Shown here one piece after another: positions 43,411-51,117 of a DNA stretch of 64,000 nucleotides. Within the stretch, counting starts at the first letter, position 1, and each line of letters starts with the position of its first letter. Below the pieces are notes generated by a model that searched no databases, had not been told where the DNA came from, and saw nothing but the letters and a program-made list of their open reading frames with translations. Source of the DNA: Streptomyces albiflavescens (GTDB lineage Bacteria > Actinomycetota > Actinomycetes > Streptomycetales > Streptomycetaceae); NCBI RefSeq assembly GCF_014645835.1, contig NZ_BMMM01000012.1, positions 269,474 through 333,473 of the forward strand. Direction: 5' to 3'. A program made the position numbers and the translations under genes.

Positions 43411-43734
43411 ATGGCGTGGCTGCTGGTCGTTGTGGCGGGACTGCTCGAAACCGGCTTCGCCGTCTGTCTGAAGCTCTCGCACGGCTTCACCAGACTCTGG
43501 CCGACGGTCGCCTTCTGCATCTTCGCGCTCGGCAGCTTCGGCCTGCTGACCCTCTCCCTGAAGAAGCTCGACGTCGGCCCGGCGTACGCCGTGTGGACCG
43601 GCATCGGCGCGGCCGGCACCGCGATCTACGGCATGATCTTCCTCGGCGACCTGGTCTCGACGCTGAAGATCGTCTCGATCAGCTTCGTCATCATCGGAGT
43701 CATCGGCCTGCAGCTGTCGGGCTCCGCCCACTGA
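43411..43734 (+). CDS. SMR-family small multidrug/guanidinium exporter
   Basis: A 107-residue protein with four membrane helices. The essential glutamate is E13 (VVAGLLETGFAVCLK). GPAYAVWTGIGAAGTAIYGM in helix 3 matches the SugE/Gdx subgroup, which exports guanidinium, more than QacE. GGGAGGACAAG precedes ATG 43411. Only one SMR gene is present, so a homodimer is expected. Confidence 0.88.
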   Translation: MAWLLVVVAGLLETGFAVCLKLSHGFTRLWPTVAFCIFALGSFGLLTLSLKKLDVGPAYAVWTGIGAAGTAIYGMIFLGDLVSTLKIVSISFVIIGVIGLQLSGSAH

Positions 43735-43868
43735 CGCCACGCTCCGGGCGCACGTCGCGGACAGCACGCCTGCGCCTGCCGTCCGAGTCGACGTCCGGTC
43801 CGGTCCGGTCCGGTCACTTTCGAGCGACGTCCGGTCCGGTCACTTCGCGCACCGGGGTTATCCGGTTC

Positions 43869-43988
43869 GGCTTCGGCCCGGCCGGCTTCGGCCCGGCCGG
43901 CTTCGGCCCGGCCGGCTTCGGCCCGGCCGGCTTCGGCCCGGTCGGCTTCGGCCGGTTCGGCTTCGGACGGGTCGGCTTCGGGCGGGTC
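43869..43988. repeat. 15-bp tandem repeat, 8 units
   Basis: Eight consecutive 15-bp units starting every 15 bp from 43869, consensus GGCTTCGGCCCGGCC; the first four are identical and the last four vary only in the second half. It ends 2 bp before the TetR stop codon. A shorter GGTCC repeat lies at 43796-43850. Confidence 0.96.
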
Positions 43989-43990
43989 GA

Positions 43991-44608
43991 TCAGACGCTC
44001 TGGACACCGAACCGGCGGTTCGGGGTCAGCGCGGTCTTCACCAGGTCCGTGACCCCGCCCTCACCGGGCGGCGCGGCCACACACGACAGGGCAAGACGGA
44101 CGACCAGTTCGCAGGAGCGTGCCAGCTCGGCCGCGTCCGCCTTGGAGGTGGCCAACGAGGCCACCGCACGGTCCCGGACAAGGGCCACGAAGTCGGCGGG
44201 CGAGGGCAGCGGCCCGTCGGCCCGCCGCTGCGCGGGCACGGCGGACGACGAGGGTACGGCCGACAGCGTCGGCGAGGGCAGCCGCTCGCTCCAGCAACCG
44301 GTGAGCATCGCCCGTACAAGAGCGTTGCTCCGCGCGGCCGAGGCGGTCCATTCGGCAGTCGCCACCAGCCGCTCCCGGGCGTCCGCATGCGCGGCCAGCG
44401 CCCGCTCGACCCCGGCGAGATAAGCATCGGCCTCCCGCCGCACCAGAGCACGCGCGAGCCCCTCTTTGCTCCCGAACTCGTTGTAGAGCGTCTGACGTGA
44501 CACCCCGGCCACGGCGGCCACATCGACCATCCGCACCGCGGACCATGCGCGACGCGCGAGTGCCGTATAGGCGGCGTCCAAGAGGGATTCCCGCGCTGCA
44601 GGCATCAT
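43991..44608 (-). CDS. TetR-family transcriptional regulator
   Basis: A 205-residue TetR regulator. Helix-turn-helix about 5-55 with VRMVDVAAVAGVSRQTLYNEFGSKEGLARA. The ligand domain is alanine-rich and not assignable. It could control the SMR gene or itself; no palindrome strong enough to call was found. ATG 44608 is preceded by GGGAGGCG and chosen over the open frame to 44728. The C-terminus (LTPNRRFGVQSV) abuts the 15-bp tandem repeat. Confidence 0.83.
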   Translation of the reverse strand: MMPAARESLLDAAYTALARRAWSAVRMVDVAAVAGVSRQTLYNEFGSKEGLARALVRREADAYLAGVERALAAHADARERLVATAEWTASAARSNALVRAMLTGCWSERLPSPTLSAVPSSSAVPAQRRADGPLPSPADFVALVRDRAVASLATSKADAAELARSCELVVRLALSCVAAPPGEGGVTDLVKTALTPNRRFGVQSV

Positions 44609-44869
44609 CGCCTCCCTGGGGCGAGCGAGTCTGCAGCTCAGATTTGACGCGCACAGGGGCACTGTCAAGGGTTCGCGGCGGCCCGAAGGGGCGTACGCCA
44701 CCCTGCGCACGCACCGGCAGACGGACACAAGCCCCCACGGCCCCGCGGGCCGCCGAGCCGGCCCGTCACCGGGCGGCGGGCGAACCCGCCACCGGGCAGC
44801 CGGCCAAGGGCCGGAGTGATCCCCCGGCCCATGTAGCCCCGCCCCGACGCGGGCAGATACGGTTCACTC

Positions 44870-45670
44870 ATGCCCGACTATCGCGATGACCTGCGCCTCG
44901 CCCATGTCCTGGCGGACGCCGCCGACGCGGCGACGATGGACCGGTTCAAGGCGCTCGACCTGAAGGTCGAGACCAAGCCGGACATGACGCCGGTGAGCGA
45001 GGCGGACAAGGCCGCCGAGGAGCTCATCCGCGGCCAGCTCCAGCGGGCGAGACCACGCGACGCGATCCTCGGCGAGGAGTACGGCATCGAGGGCACGGGC
45101 CCGCGCCGCTGGGTCGTCGACCCGATCGACGGCACCAAGAACTATGTACGCGGCGTCCCCGTCTGGGCCACGCTGATCTCCTTGATGGAGGCGGGCGAGG
45201 GCGGCTACCAGCCGGTCGTCGGCGTCGTTTCTGCCCCCGCGCTCGGCCGCCGCTGGTGGGCCGCGAAGGGGCACGGCGCGTTCACCGGCCGCAGCCTCTC
45301 CTCCGCGTCCCGGCTGCATGTCTCCCAGGTCTCCCGCATGGCCGACGCCTCGTTCGCGTACTCGTCGCTGAGCGGCTGGGAGGACCAGGGCCGTCTCGAC
45401 GGCTTCCTGGACCTGACGAAGGCCGTCTGGCGCACCCGCGGATACGGCGACTTCTGGCCGTACATGATGGTCGCCGAGGGCTCGGTCGACATCTGCGCGG
45501 AGCCCGAGCTGTCCCTCTGGGACATGGCGGCGAACGCGATCGTGGTGACCGAGGCGGGCGGCTCCTTCACCGGCCTGGACGGCCGCCCGGGCCCGCACAG
45601 CGGCAACGCGGCCGCTTCGAACGGCATCCTCCACGACGAGATGCTGGGGTATCTGAACCAGCGCTACTGA
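44870..45670 (+). CDS. hisN: Histidinol-phosphate phosphatase HisN (inositol monophosphatase family)
   Basis: Mg-dependent phosphatase of 266 residues. In Streptomyces this orthologue performs the histidinol-phosphate step of histidine synthesis. Metal-binding motifs: GEEYG, DPIDGTKNY (about 83-91) and LWDMAANAIVVTEAGG. TACGGT (44858-44863) lies 6 nt before ATG 44870 with no ribosome site, again suggesting leaderless mRNA. Inositol-phosphate activity cannot be excluded from sequence alone. Confidence 0.88.
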   Translation: MPDYRDDLRLAHVLADAADAATMDRFKALDLKVETKPDMTPVSEADKAAEELIRGQLQRARPRDAILGEEYGIEGTGPRRWVVDPIDGTKNYVRGVPVWATLISLMEAGEGGYQPVVGVVSAPALGRRWWAAKGHGAFTGRSLSSASRLHVSQVSRMADASFAYSSLSGWEDQGRLDGFLDLTKAVWRTRGYGDFWPYMMVAEGSVDICAEPELSLWDMAANAIVVTEAGGSFTGLDGRPGPHSGNAAASNGILHDEMLGYLNQRY

Positions 45671-45677
45671 GCGAGGG

Positions 45678-45718
45678 TCACTGTGAACCCGTTCACTCGT
45701 GAACCGGGTTCACAGTGA
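45678..45718 (+). terminator. Terminator after hisN
   Basis: A 41-nt near-palindrome (outer arm TCACTGTGAACCCG, inner TTCAC/GTGAA), 7 nt after the hisN stop. The rest of 45719-45949 has a few CCGAACGG repeats and no gene. Confidence 0.85.
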
Positions 45719-45949
45719 GCGGTGTTCAGTACCGAGCGGAATGTTCTGCCGAACGGAATGCACCACCGAACGGGGTTCCTGAGCAACCCCGGCTGAGCTG
45801 GGACTATTGAGTAACCCCCGGGCGCCCCCGAACTCACCGCACGCGCCCCCTTGTTGACCCTCCCTTTAACTGCGACTCTGAGAGTCCCCCCACTTGTGAA
45901 CTTGTGAATCGCTTCTCTTGGCGTTTCACCAAGGAGGTGGCTCCAGCCC

Positions 45950-46342
45950 ATGCTCGTCCGCGACGCCATGAGCACGGTGGTTCTGACCATCGGCCCGGCA
46001 CACACCCTCCGCCAGGCGGCCCGACTGATGTCCGCACGCCACGTCGGCGCGGCCGTGGTCCTCGACGAGGACTCGTCCGGCCTTGGCATCCTCACTGAGC
46101 GCGACATCCTCAATTCCCTTGCCCTCGGTCAGAACCCGGACACGGAGACCGCAGGCACCCACACCACCACCGACGTCGTCTTCGCGGCCCCCGCCTGGAC
46201 CCTGGAGGAGGCCGCGACCGCGATGTCGCACGGCGGCTTCCGTCATCTGATCGTGCTCGACTCGGCCGGCCCGGTCGGCATCGTCTCGGTCCGCGACATC
46301 ATCCGCTGCTGGGCACCGACGCGACAGCAGGTACCGGCCTGA
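45950..46342 (+). CDS. CBS-domain pair protein
   Basis: A 130-residue protein consisting of two CBS domains (about 5-55 and 73-125), an adenosyl-nucleotide-binding module. VRDAMSTVVLTIGPAHTL and GILTERDIL start and end the first; FRHLIVLDSAGPVGIVSVRDI ends the second. No effector domain is attached, so it may regulate another protein. AAGGAGGTGGC is an almost perfect ribosome site before ATG 45950. Confidence 0.9.
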   Translation: MLVRDAMSTVVLTIGPAHTLRQAARLMSARHVGAAVVLDEDSSGLGILTERDILNSLALGQNPDTETAGTHTTTDVVFAAPAWTLEEAATAMSHGGFRHLIVLDSAGPVGIVSVRDIIRCWAPTRQQVPA

Positions 46343-46352
46343 GCATGTGAGT

Positions 46353-46380
46353 GGGCCGGAATCCCGAAGGATTCCGGCCC
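46353..46380. terminator. Terminator between CBS gene and catalase
   Basis: Perfect 12-bp stem GGGCCGGAATCC and complement, loop CGAA, between convergent genes. The same stem sequence recurs at 48527-48558. Confidence 0.9.
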
Positions 46381-46412
46381 GTCACCCACGACAAGCGTTC
46401 CAGTGCTGGTTG

Positions 46413-47882
46413 TCAGCCGCGCAGGGCCTGGACCGCGGCTTCCAGCCGCTTGCCGAAGTCGCCGTCCGCCTGGCGGAAGTTGTTGATCGCGCGCTCGGCG
46501 ATGTCGTCACGGGAGACCTTGGCGACGAAGCCCGCCAGGTTCTCGACCAGGCGGCCCTTCTCGTCCTCGGACATCAGGCGGTAGAGGTTGCCCGCCTGCA
46601 CGAAGTCGTCGTCCTCGGCGTGGACCGGAGCCGCGGTGTCGCCGGTGACCCCGGTGACCGGGATCGGCTGCCACAGCGGACGGTCCGTCTGGAACGGGCC
46701 GCCGAAGCTGTTCGGCTCGTAGTTCTTCGCACCCTTGTGGCGGCCGTCGTACAGGAAGCCGTCACGGGAGTTGGTGCGCGCCTCGGTAGCGTGCGGGCGG
46801 TTCACCGGAAGGTGGTCGGCGTTGATGCCGACGCGGTAGCGGTGCGCGTCGCCGTACGCGAAAAGACGGCCCTGGAGCATCTTGTCGGGCGAAGGACCGA
46901 TGCCCGGCACGAAGTGAGCCGGCGAGAAGATGGACTGCTCGACCTCGGCGAAGATGTTCTCCGGGTTGCGGTTGAGCTCCAGCTTGCCGATCTCGATCGG
47001 CGGGTAGTCCTCGTGCGGCCACACCTTGGTGAGGTCGAACGGGTTGAAGCGGTACGTCGCCGCGTCCGCCGCCGGCATGATCTGCACCTGCACGGTCCAC
47101 GTCGGGAAGTCGCCGCGCTCGATGGCCTCGCGCAGGTCGCGCTGGTGGGAGTCGGGGTCCTCACCGGCGAGCTTGTTGGCCTCGGCCTGGGTGAGGTTCT
47201 TGATGCCCTGGTCGGTCTTGAAGTGGTACTTGACCCAGAAGACCTCGCCGGCCTCGTTGTTCCACTGGTACGTGTGCGAGCCGTAGCCGTTCATGTGACG
47301 GTACGAGGCCGGGATGCCCCGGTCCCCGAACAGCCAGGTCACCTGGTGCGTGGACTCGGGGGACAGCCCCCAGAAGTCCCACACGTTGTCCGCCTCCTGC
47401 GAGCCCGTGTACGGGTCGCGCTTCTGGGTGTGGATGAAGTCGGGGAACTTGATGGCGTCCTTGATGAAGAACACCGGGGTGTTGTTGCCGACGAGGTCGT
47501 AGTTGCCCTCTTCGGTGTAGAACTTCAGCGCCCAGCCACGGGGGTCACGGACGGCGTCCGCGGCACCGAGGTTGCCGGCCACGGTCGAGAAGCGCAGGAA
47601 CGTCTCGGTCTGCTTGCCGATCTCGGAGAGGAACGTGGCACGCGTGTACGGGGTGACATCGGCGGTGACCGTGAAGGTGCCGTAGGCACCGGCGCCACGA
47701 GCGTGCACGACACGCTCCGGTATGCGCTCACGGTTGAAGTGCGCGAGCTTTTCCAGCAGCAGCTGGTCCTGCACGAGGACGGGCCCGCCGACGCCCGCGG
47801 TCTCGCTGTTCTGGTTGTCGGCCACCGGCGCGCCGGCCTCCGTCGTAAGCGGTCCCTGCGTCACGTGCGCCTCCTGCGTCAT
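46413..47882 (-). CDS. Monofunctional heme catalase
   Basis: Small-subunit clade catalase, 489 residues, decomposing hydrogen peroxide. The active-site stretch RERIPERVVHARGAGAYG contains the catalytic His; GNNTPVFFIKD contains the Asn. The proximal ligand signature RLFAYGDAHRYRVG holds the heme Tyr. ATG 47882 gives MTQEAHVTQGP. It is divergent from a Fur-family gene, with a TTGACT/TAGGAT promoter whose spacer carries a palindrome, the usual catR-catA arrangement. Confidence 0.93.
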   Translation of the reverse strand: MTQEAHVTQGPLTTEAGAPVADNQNSETAGVGGPVLVQDQLLLEKLAHFNRERIPERVVHARGAGAYGTFTVTADVTPYTRATFLSEIGKQTETFLRFSTVAGNLGAADAVRDPRGWALKFYTEEGNYDLVGNNTPVFFIKDAIKFPDFIHTQKRDPYTGSQEADNVWDFWGLSPESTHQVTWLFGDRGIPASYRHMNGYGSHTYQWNNEAGEVFWVKYHFKTDQGIKNLTQAEANKLAGEDPDSHQRDLREAIERGDFPTWTVQVQIMPAADAATYRFNPFDLTKVWPHEDYPPIEIGKLELNRNPENIFAEVEQSIFSPAHFVPGIGPSPDKMLQGRLFAYGDAHRYRVGINADHLPVNRPHATEARTNSRDGFLYDGRHKGAKNYEPNSFGGPFQTDRPLWQPIPVTGVTGDTAAPVHAEDDDFVQAGNLYRLMSEDEKGRLVENLAGFVAKVSRDDIAERAINNFRQADGDFGKRLEAAVQALRG

Positions 47883-47920
47883 TCCAGGCCAGTCCTGCCC
47901 CTTGGCCAATGCCGGTCTCG

Positions 47921-47948
47921 ATCCTACAATGGACATTGTCCAAGTCAA
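47921..47948 (-). promoter_or_regulatory. Catalase promoter with Fur/PerR-type operator
   Basis: Minus strand -35 TTGACT (47948-47943), 16 bp, -10 TAGGAT (47926-47921). The spacer is filled by the perfect 13-bp palindrome TGGACATTGTCCA (47930-47942), overlapped by ACAAT-N4-ATTGT. Repressor bound here would block RNA polymerase directly. Confidence 0.8.
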
Positions 47949-47995
47949 GTGCAGCTCCAAAGTCACACCTGTTCGGGATCTGGTCCCCTTGCTGT

Positions 47996-48007
47996 TAGGC
48001 TGTCCGT
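47996..48007 (+). promoter_or_regulatory. -10 element of the Fur-family gene (leaderless)
   Basis: TAGGCT at 47996-48001 is 6 nt before the ATG, placing the start of transcription at or next to the start codon; no ribosome site exists. Confidence 0.55.
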
Positions 48008-48424
48008 ATGAGTGACCTGTTGGAACGGCTGCGCGGACGCGGATGGCGAATGACCGCGCAGCGACGTGTCGTGGCCGAGGTCCTCGACGGCGATCACGTC
48101 CACCTGACGGCCGACGAGGTACATGCGCGTGCCGTCGCCAAGCTGCCCGAGATCTCCCGGGCGACCGTCTACAACACGCTGGGTGAGCTGGTCTCACTCG
48201 GCGAGGTGCTGGAAGTCGCCACGGACAAGCGCGCCAAGCGGTACGACCCGAACGCGCACCGTCCGCACCACCACCTGGTCTGCGCCCAGTGCGGCGCCAT
48301 CCGGGATGTCCACCCGACCGGCAATCCGCTCGCCGACCTCCCGGCCTCGGAGCGCTTCGGCTTCACGGTCTCGGACGTCGAGGTGACGTACCGCGGCGTC
48401 TGCCCGAACTGCGCGGCAGGCTGA
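48008..48424 (+). CDS. Fur-family peroxide-sensing repressor (CatR/PerR-like)
   Basis: A 138-residue Fur-family regulator: winged helix about 1-80 (RGWRMTAQRRVVAEVL, EISRATVYNTLGEL) and dimerisation domain with a four-cysteine structural zinc site, CAQC (about 92-95) and CPNC (about 132-135). The regulatory-site stretch KRYDPNAHRPHHHLVC carries the aspartate typical of peroxide-sensing PerR rather than the glutamate of Fur. Divergence from a catalase supports a peroxide-responsive role. Confidence 0.88.
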   Translation: MSDLLERLRGRGWRMTAQRRVVAEVLDGDHVHLTADEVHARAVAKLPEISRATVYNTLGELVSLGEVLEVATDKRAKRYDPNAHRPHHHLVCAQCGAIRDVHPTGNPLADLPASERFGFTVSDVEVTYRGVCPNCAAG

Positions 48425-48442
48425 GCCCCGCCACGTCCACGA

Positions 48443-48473
48443 AAGCCCCGGCACGCGACGCGCGCCGGGGCTT
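48443..48473 (+). terminator. Terminator after the Fur-family gene
   Basis: A 10-bp stem AAGCCCCGGC and complement with an 11-nt GC loop, 19 nt after the stop. Confidence 0.75.
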
Positions 48474-48526
48474 CTGCTGTTCGCCGTCCACAGCGGCGTC
48501 TCTGCTCCACCGTCCATGAACACACC

Positions 48527-48558
48527 GAGGGCCGGAATCCTGTCGGATTCCGGCCCTC
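48527..48558 (-). terminator. Terminator of tRNA-fMet copy 1
   Basis: Perfect 14-bp stem GAGGGCCGGAATCC and complement with loop TGTC, 9 nt past the 3-prime end of the tRNA. Confidence 0.9.
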
Positions 48559-48567
48559 AGCCTTCAG

Positions 48568-48641
48568 TAGCGGGGACAGGATTTGAACCTGCGACCTCTG
48601 GGTTATGAGCCCAGCGAGCTACCGAGCTGCTCCACCCCGCG
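48568..48641 (-). tRNA. Initiator tRNA-fMet (CAT), copy 1
   Basis: A 74-nt cloverleaf. Anticodon loop CTCATAA on stem CTGGG/CCCAG, whose three consecutive G-C pairs are the initiator signature. The D stem GAGC/GCTC gives the initiator A11-U24 pair. The acceptor stem starts with C1, unpaired with U72. T-loop TTCAAAT. CCA is not encoded. Identical to copy 2 at 51001-51074. Confidence 0.97.
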
Positions 48642-48902
48642 TCGATGAACTGAACAGTACGTCAACTGGGTGGACCAGCGCAAATCCCTTGATCAAGCGC
48701 CCCGACATGCACCTTTGCAGCTCCGGCCGACGATCACGTGTCAGCCCCTCCGGCGTTCGAGGACCAGACGGTCACAGCCGACAGCGGGGGCATGGGGGCG
48801 ACAGAGGTGGTCCGGGAAAGCCAGCCCCCAGATACGGGACGGGCAGAGGCGGAGGGGTGAAACCGGCCTGGACCCCGGCCCTACCCCACCTCAGCCCCAC
48901 CG

Positions 48903-50771
48903 TCACGCGGACAACTCCTCCCGCAGGGCATCCCGCAGCCGAGCCGCCCGCTCCGACACCTCCGCCGGTCCGAGAGAGACGGCACGGTCGGCCCACCGCT
49001 GCCCCTCGGCAAGCTCCCCCTGCCTCGCGTAGACGAGCGCCAGCCGAAGCGCGGCCCGCCCGTGCCCCGCGTCAGCGGCCCGCGTCCACCACAACGCGGC
49101 CTCCGGCTCACTCCCCTCCCGAGCCAGCAGCAGCCCAAGATTGAACGCCCCGTTCCGAGACCCGGCCTCGGCGGCCTCGCGGTACCACCGAGCCGCCTCC
49201 ACCACATCGCCCCGCGCGGCGGCCAGCATCCCGACCCGCACCTGCGCCCGCCGATGCCCCTGGGACGCCGCCCGCTCGTACCACTCCTCGCACTCGCTCT
49301 TCTCCTGAGCGGGCTCCCCCAGCTCATGAGCGGGCGCCGGCGGCCGCCGCGCGTCGAGCACGGCGGCAAGCCGGTACGCGGCCTCCGCGCTACCGCCCCC
49401 CGCCGCAGACCGCAGATGCCGCTCGGCGGCCGGCTCGTCCCCCTCCCGGAGCCTCGCGATGGCGACCTGGAGTGCCGCCTCGGTGTGCCCGGCGGCGGCA
49501 GCCCGCTCGTACCAGCGCAGCGCGGCCGCGTCGTCGTCCTCGCTCCCCCGCCCGGCATGCAGAATTCCGAGGTTGAACGCGGCGTCCACACTTCCGGCCT
49601 CGGCGGCCTTGGAGAACCAGGGCTCGGCCCCGGCCGCGTCGCCGACCTGCAGCAACAGGATCGCCAAGGCATTCGCGGCCTCGCGATGACCGGCGTACGC
49701 GGCCCGTCGATACCACTGCTCGGCCTGCGCGGTCCGCCCCTGCTCGGCGCAGAGCAGTCCGAGGTTGTACGCCCCGTTCACATCGCCCGCGTCCATCGCG
49801 GCCCGGTACCACCGCTCGGCGGTCTGCGTCTCACCTCGCTCGGCGTGCAGCGCGCCCAGGGCGTTCGCGGCGTTCCCGTCCCCGTCCTGCGCGGCTCGCA
49901 GCCACCAGACGGCGGCGCTCTCCGTGTCCCCCGCGTCCCGCAGCAGGAACCCGAGCGCGCAGGCGGCCCGCGCCTCGCCGTCCTTGGCGGACGTCAGATA
50001 CCAGCGCCCGGCCTCCTTGAGGTCACCCCGCTTCTCCAGAATCGCCCCGAGGTGCAGCGCGGCCCTCCGGTGACCGCGCGCGGCGGCCTGCCGGTACCAC
50101 TGCTCGGCCTCTTCACCCGCAGCGCCGATGACACCGATGACACCGATGACACCGTTGTCAGCGCCGACCTGGACCGCGTCCGCGGCCTTGCGATCAAGCG
50201 TCCGCGCCAGCCGGTAGGCGGCCTCGCGGTGCCCGCGCTCGGCGGCGGCCCGCATCCACTGCTCGGCCCCGACATCACTGCGGTGCTCCAGCAGGTCGGC
50301 GAGTGCGTATGCGCCGAGGGCGTGTCCCTGCTCGGCGGACTGGCGCAGCCAGTACTCGGCGGCGGGCTCGTCGCCGCGCTCGCGATGGTGCCGCCCGAGC
50401 GCGTGCGCGGCGGCCGCGGAACCCGCGACCGCGGCGATCCGCCACCATCCGGCGGCCTCGTCGGCGTACCCGCGCTGATGCAGGAGGACACCCAGGTTGT
50501 TGGCGGCGGCGCGGTCACCGGCGGCGGTGGCAGCGCGCAACTGAGGCTCGGCTCCGTCGAGATCACCGCGGCGCAGCAGCATGGCCCCGAGGACGCTCAT
50601 CGCCTCGACGTCGCCGGCTTCGGCCGCGAGCCTTTGGCGCGTTTCCTCGACAGCCTCGCCGGTTTCGTCCCGGTCGGAAGGCTGCGTGAGATCCGCAGGC
50701 TGCGCAAAGTCGGCATGCTGCGCAAACCGCCCCGTATCCAACAGAGTTGCCTTGTCCCCCATAACGTCCAT
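48903..50771 (-). CDS. Sel1/TPR-repeat protein
   Basis: A 622-residue protein made almost entirely of about 14-15 Sel1-like repeats of 35-37 residues (for example AEQWYRRAAYAGHREAANALAILLLQVGD). It is probably a curved helical scaffold for protein partners. A short polar N-terminus (1-45) and an irregular VIGVIGVIG stretch near 205-213 interrupt the pattern; no signal peptide or enzyme domain. AGGTGG precedes ATG 50771; ATG 50762 is an alternative. It lies between two identical initiator tRNA genes. A GGTATACC palindrome (50802-50809) marks the upstream region. Confidence 0.88.
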   Translation of the reverse strand: MDVMGDKATLLDTGRFAQHADFAQPADLTQPSDRDETGEAVEETRQRLAAEAGDVEAMSVLGAMLLRRGDLDGAEPQLRAATAAGDRAAANNLGVLLHQRGYADEAAGWWRIAAVAGSAAAAHALGRHHRERGDEPAAEYWLRQSAEQGHALGAYALADLLEHRSDVGAEQWMRAAAERGHREAAYRLARTLDRKAADAVQVGADNGVIGVIGVIGAAGEEAEQWYRQAAARGHRRAALHLGAILEKRGDLKEAGRWYLTSAKDGEARAACALGFLLRDAGDTESAAVWWLRAAQDGDGNAANALGALHAERGETQTAERWYRAAMDAGDVNGAYNLGLLCAEQGRTAQAEQWYRRAAYAGHREAANALAILLLQVGDAAGAEPWFSKAAEAGSVDAAFNLGILHAGRGSEDDDAAALRWYERAAAAGHTEAALQVAIARLREGDEPAAERHLRSAAGGGSAEAAYRLAAVLDARRPPAPAHELGEPAQEKSECEEWYERAASQGHRRAQVRVGMLAAARGDVVEAARWYREAAEAGSRNGAFNLGLLLAREGSEPEAALWWTRAADAGHGRAALRLALVYARQGELAEGQRWADRAVSLGPAEVSERAARLRDALREELSA

Positions 50772-50954
50772 CGTCGCACCACCTGCAACCTGGGTACACC
50801 TGGTATACCGCAGCCAGTGAGGTCACTTCAGCGTTTTGTCGACATGCCCACAGAGAGACAAGTCAAACACAGATTTCCCAACTCCCCCCGCATGGCGCAG
50901 CACTTCACGCAAGTCGCCAGGTCACCAGGGGCGCCTCGGCGTGGCGCGGCACAC

Positions 50955-50995
50955 GTCGAAGGCCCGGATCCATGATCAGGATCCGGGCCTTCGAC
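50955..50995 (-). terminator. Terminator of tRNA-fMet copy 2
   Basis: Perfect 17-bp stem (arm GTCGAAGGCCCGGATCC) with loop ATGATCA, 5 nt past the tRNA. Confidence 0.93.
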
Positions 50996-51000
50996 TTCAG

Positions 51001-51074
51001 TAGCGGGGACAGGATTTGAACCTGCGACCTCTGGGTTATGAGCCCAGCGAGCTACCGAGCTGCTCCACCCCGCG
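51001..51074 (-). tRNA. Initiator tRNA-fMet (CAT), copy 2
   Basis: Sequence identical over 74 nt to copy 1, with the same initiator features (GGG/CCC anticodon stem, C1 opposite U72, A11-U24). It has its own, different terminator. Confidence 0.97.
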
Positions 51075-51117
51075 CCGTTGTGCTGCAACCGTACCACGGC
51101 GCGGGGTGGGCTCCTGA

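Noticed and set aside
43869..43988. CRISPR-like array
   Set aside because: Units are directly adjacent without spacers; simple tandem repeat. The same holds for the arrays at 8732, 15999 and 32164.
43416..44423. Protein with GFGPA repeats
   Set aside because: Frame shadows the SMR gene and then runs antisense to the TetR gene; no start signal.
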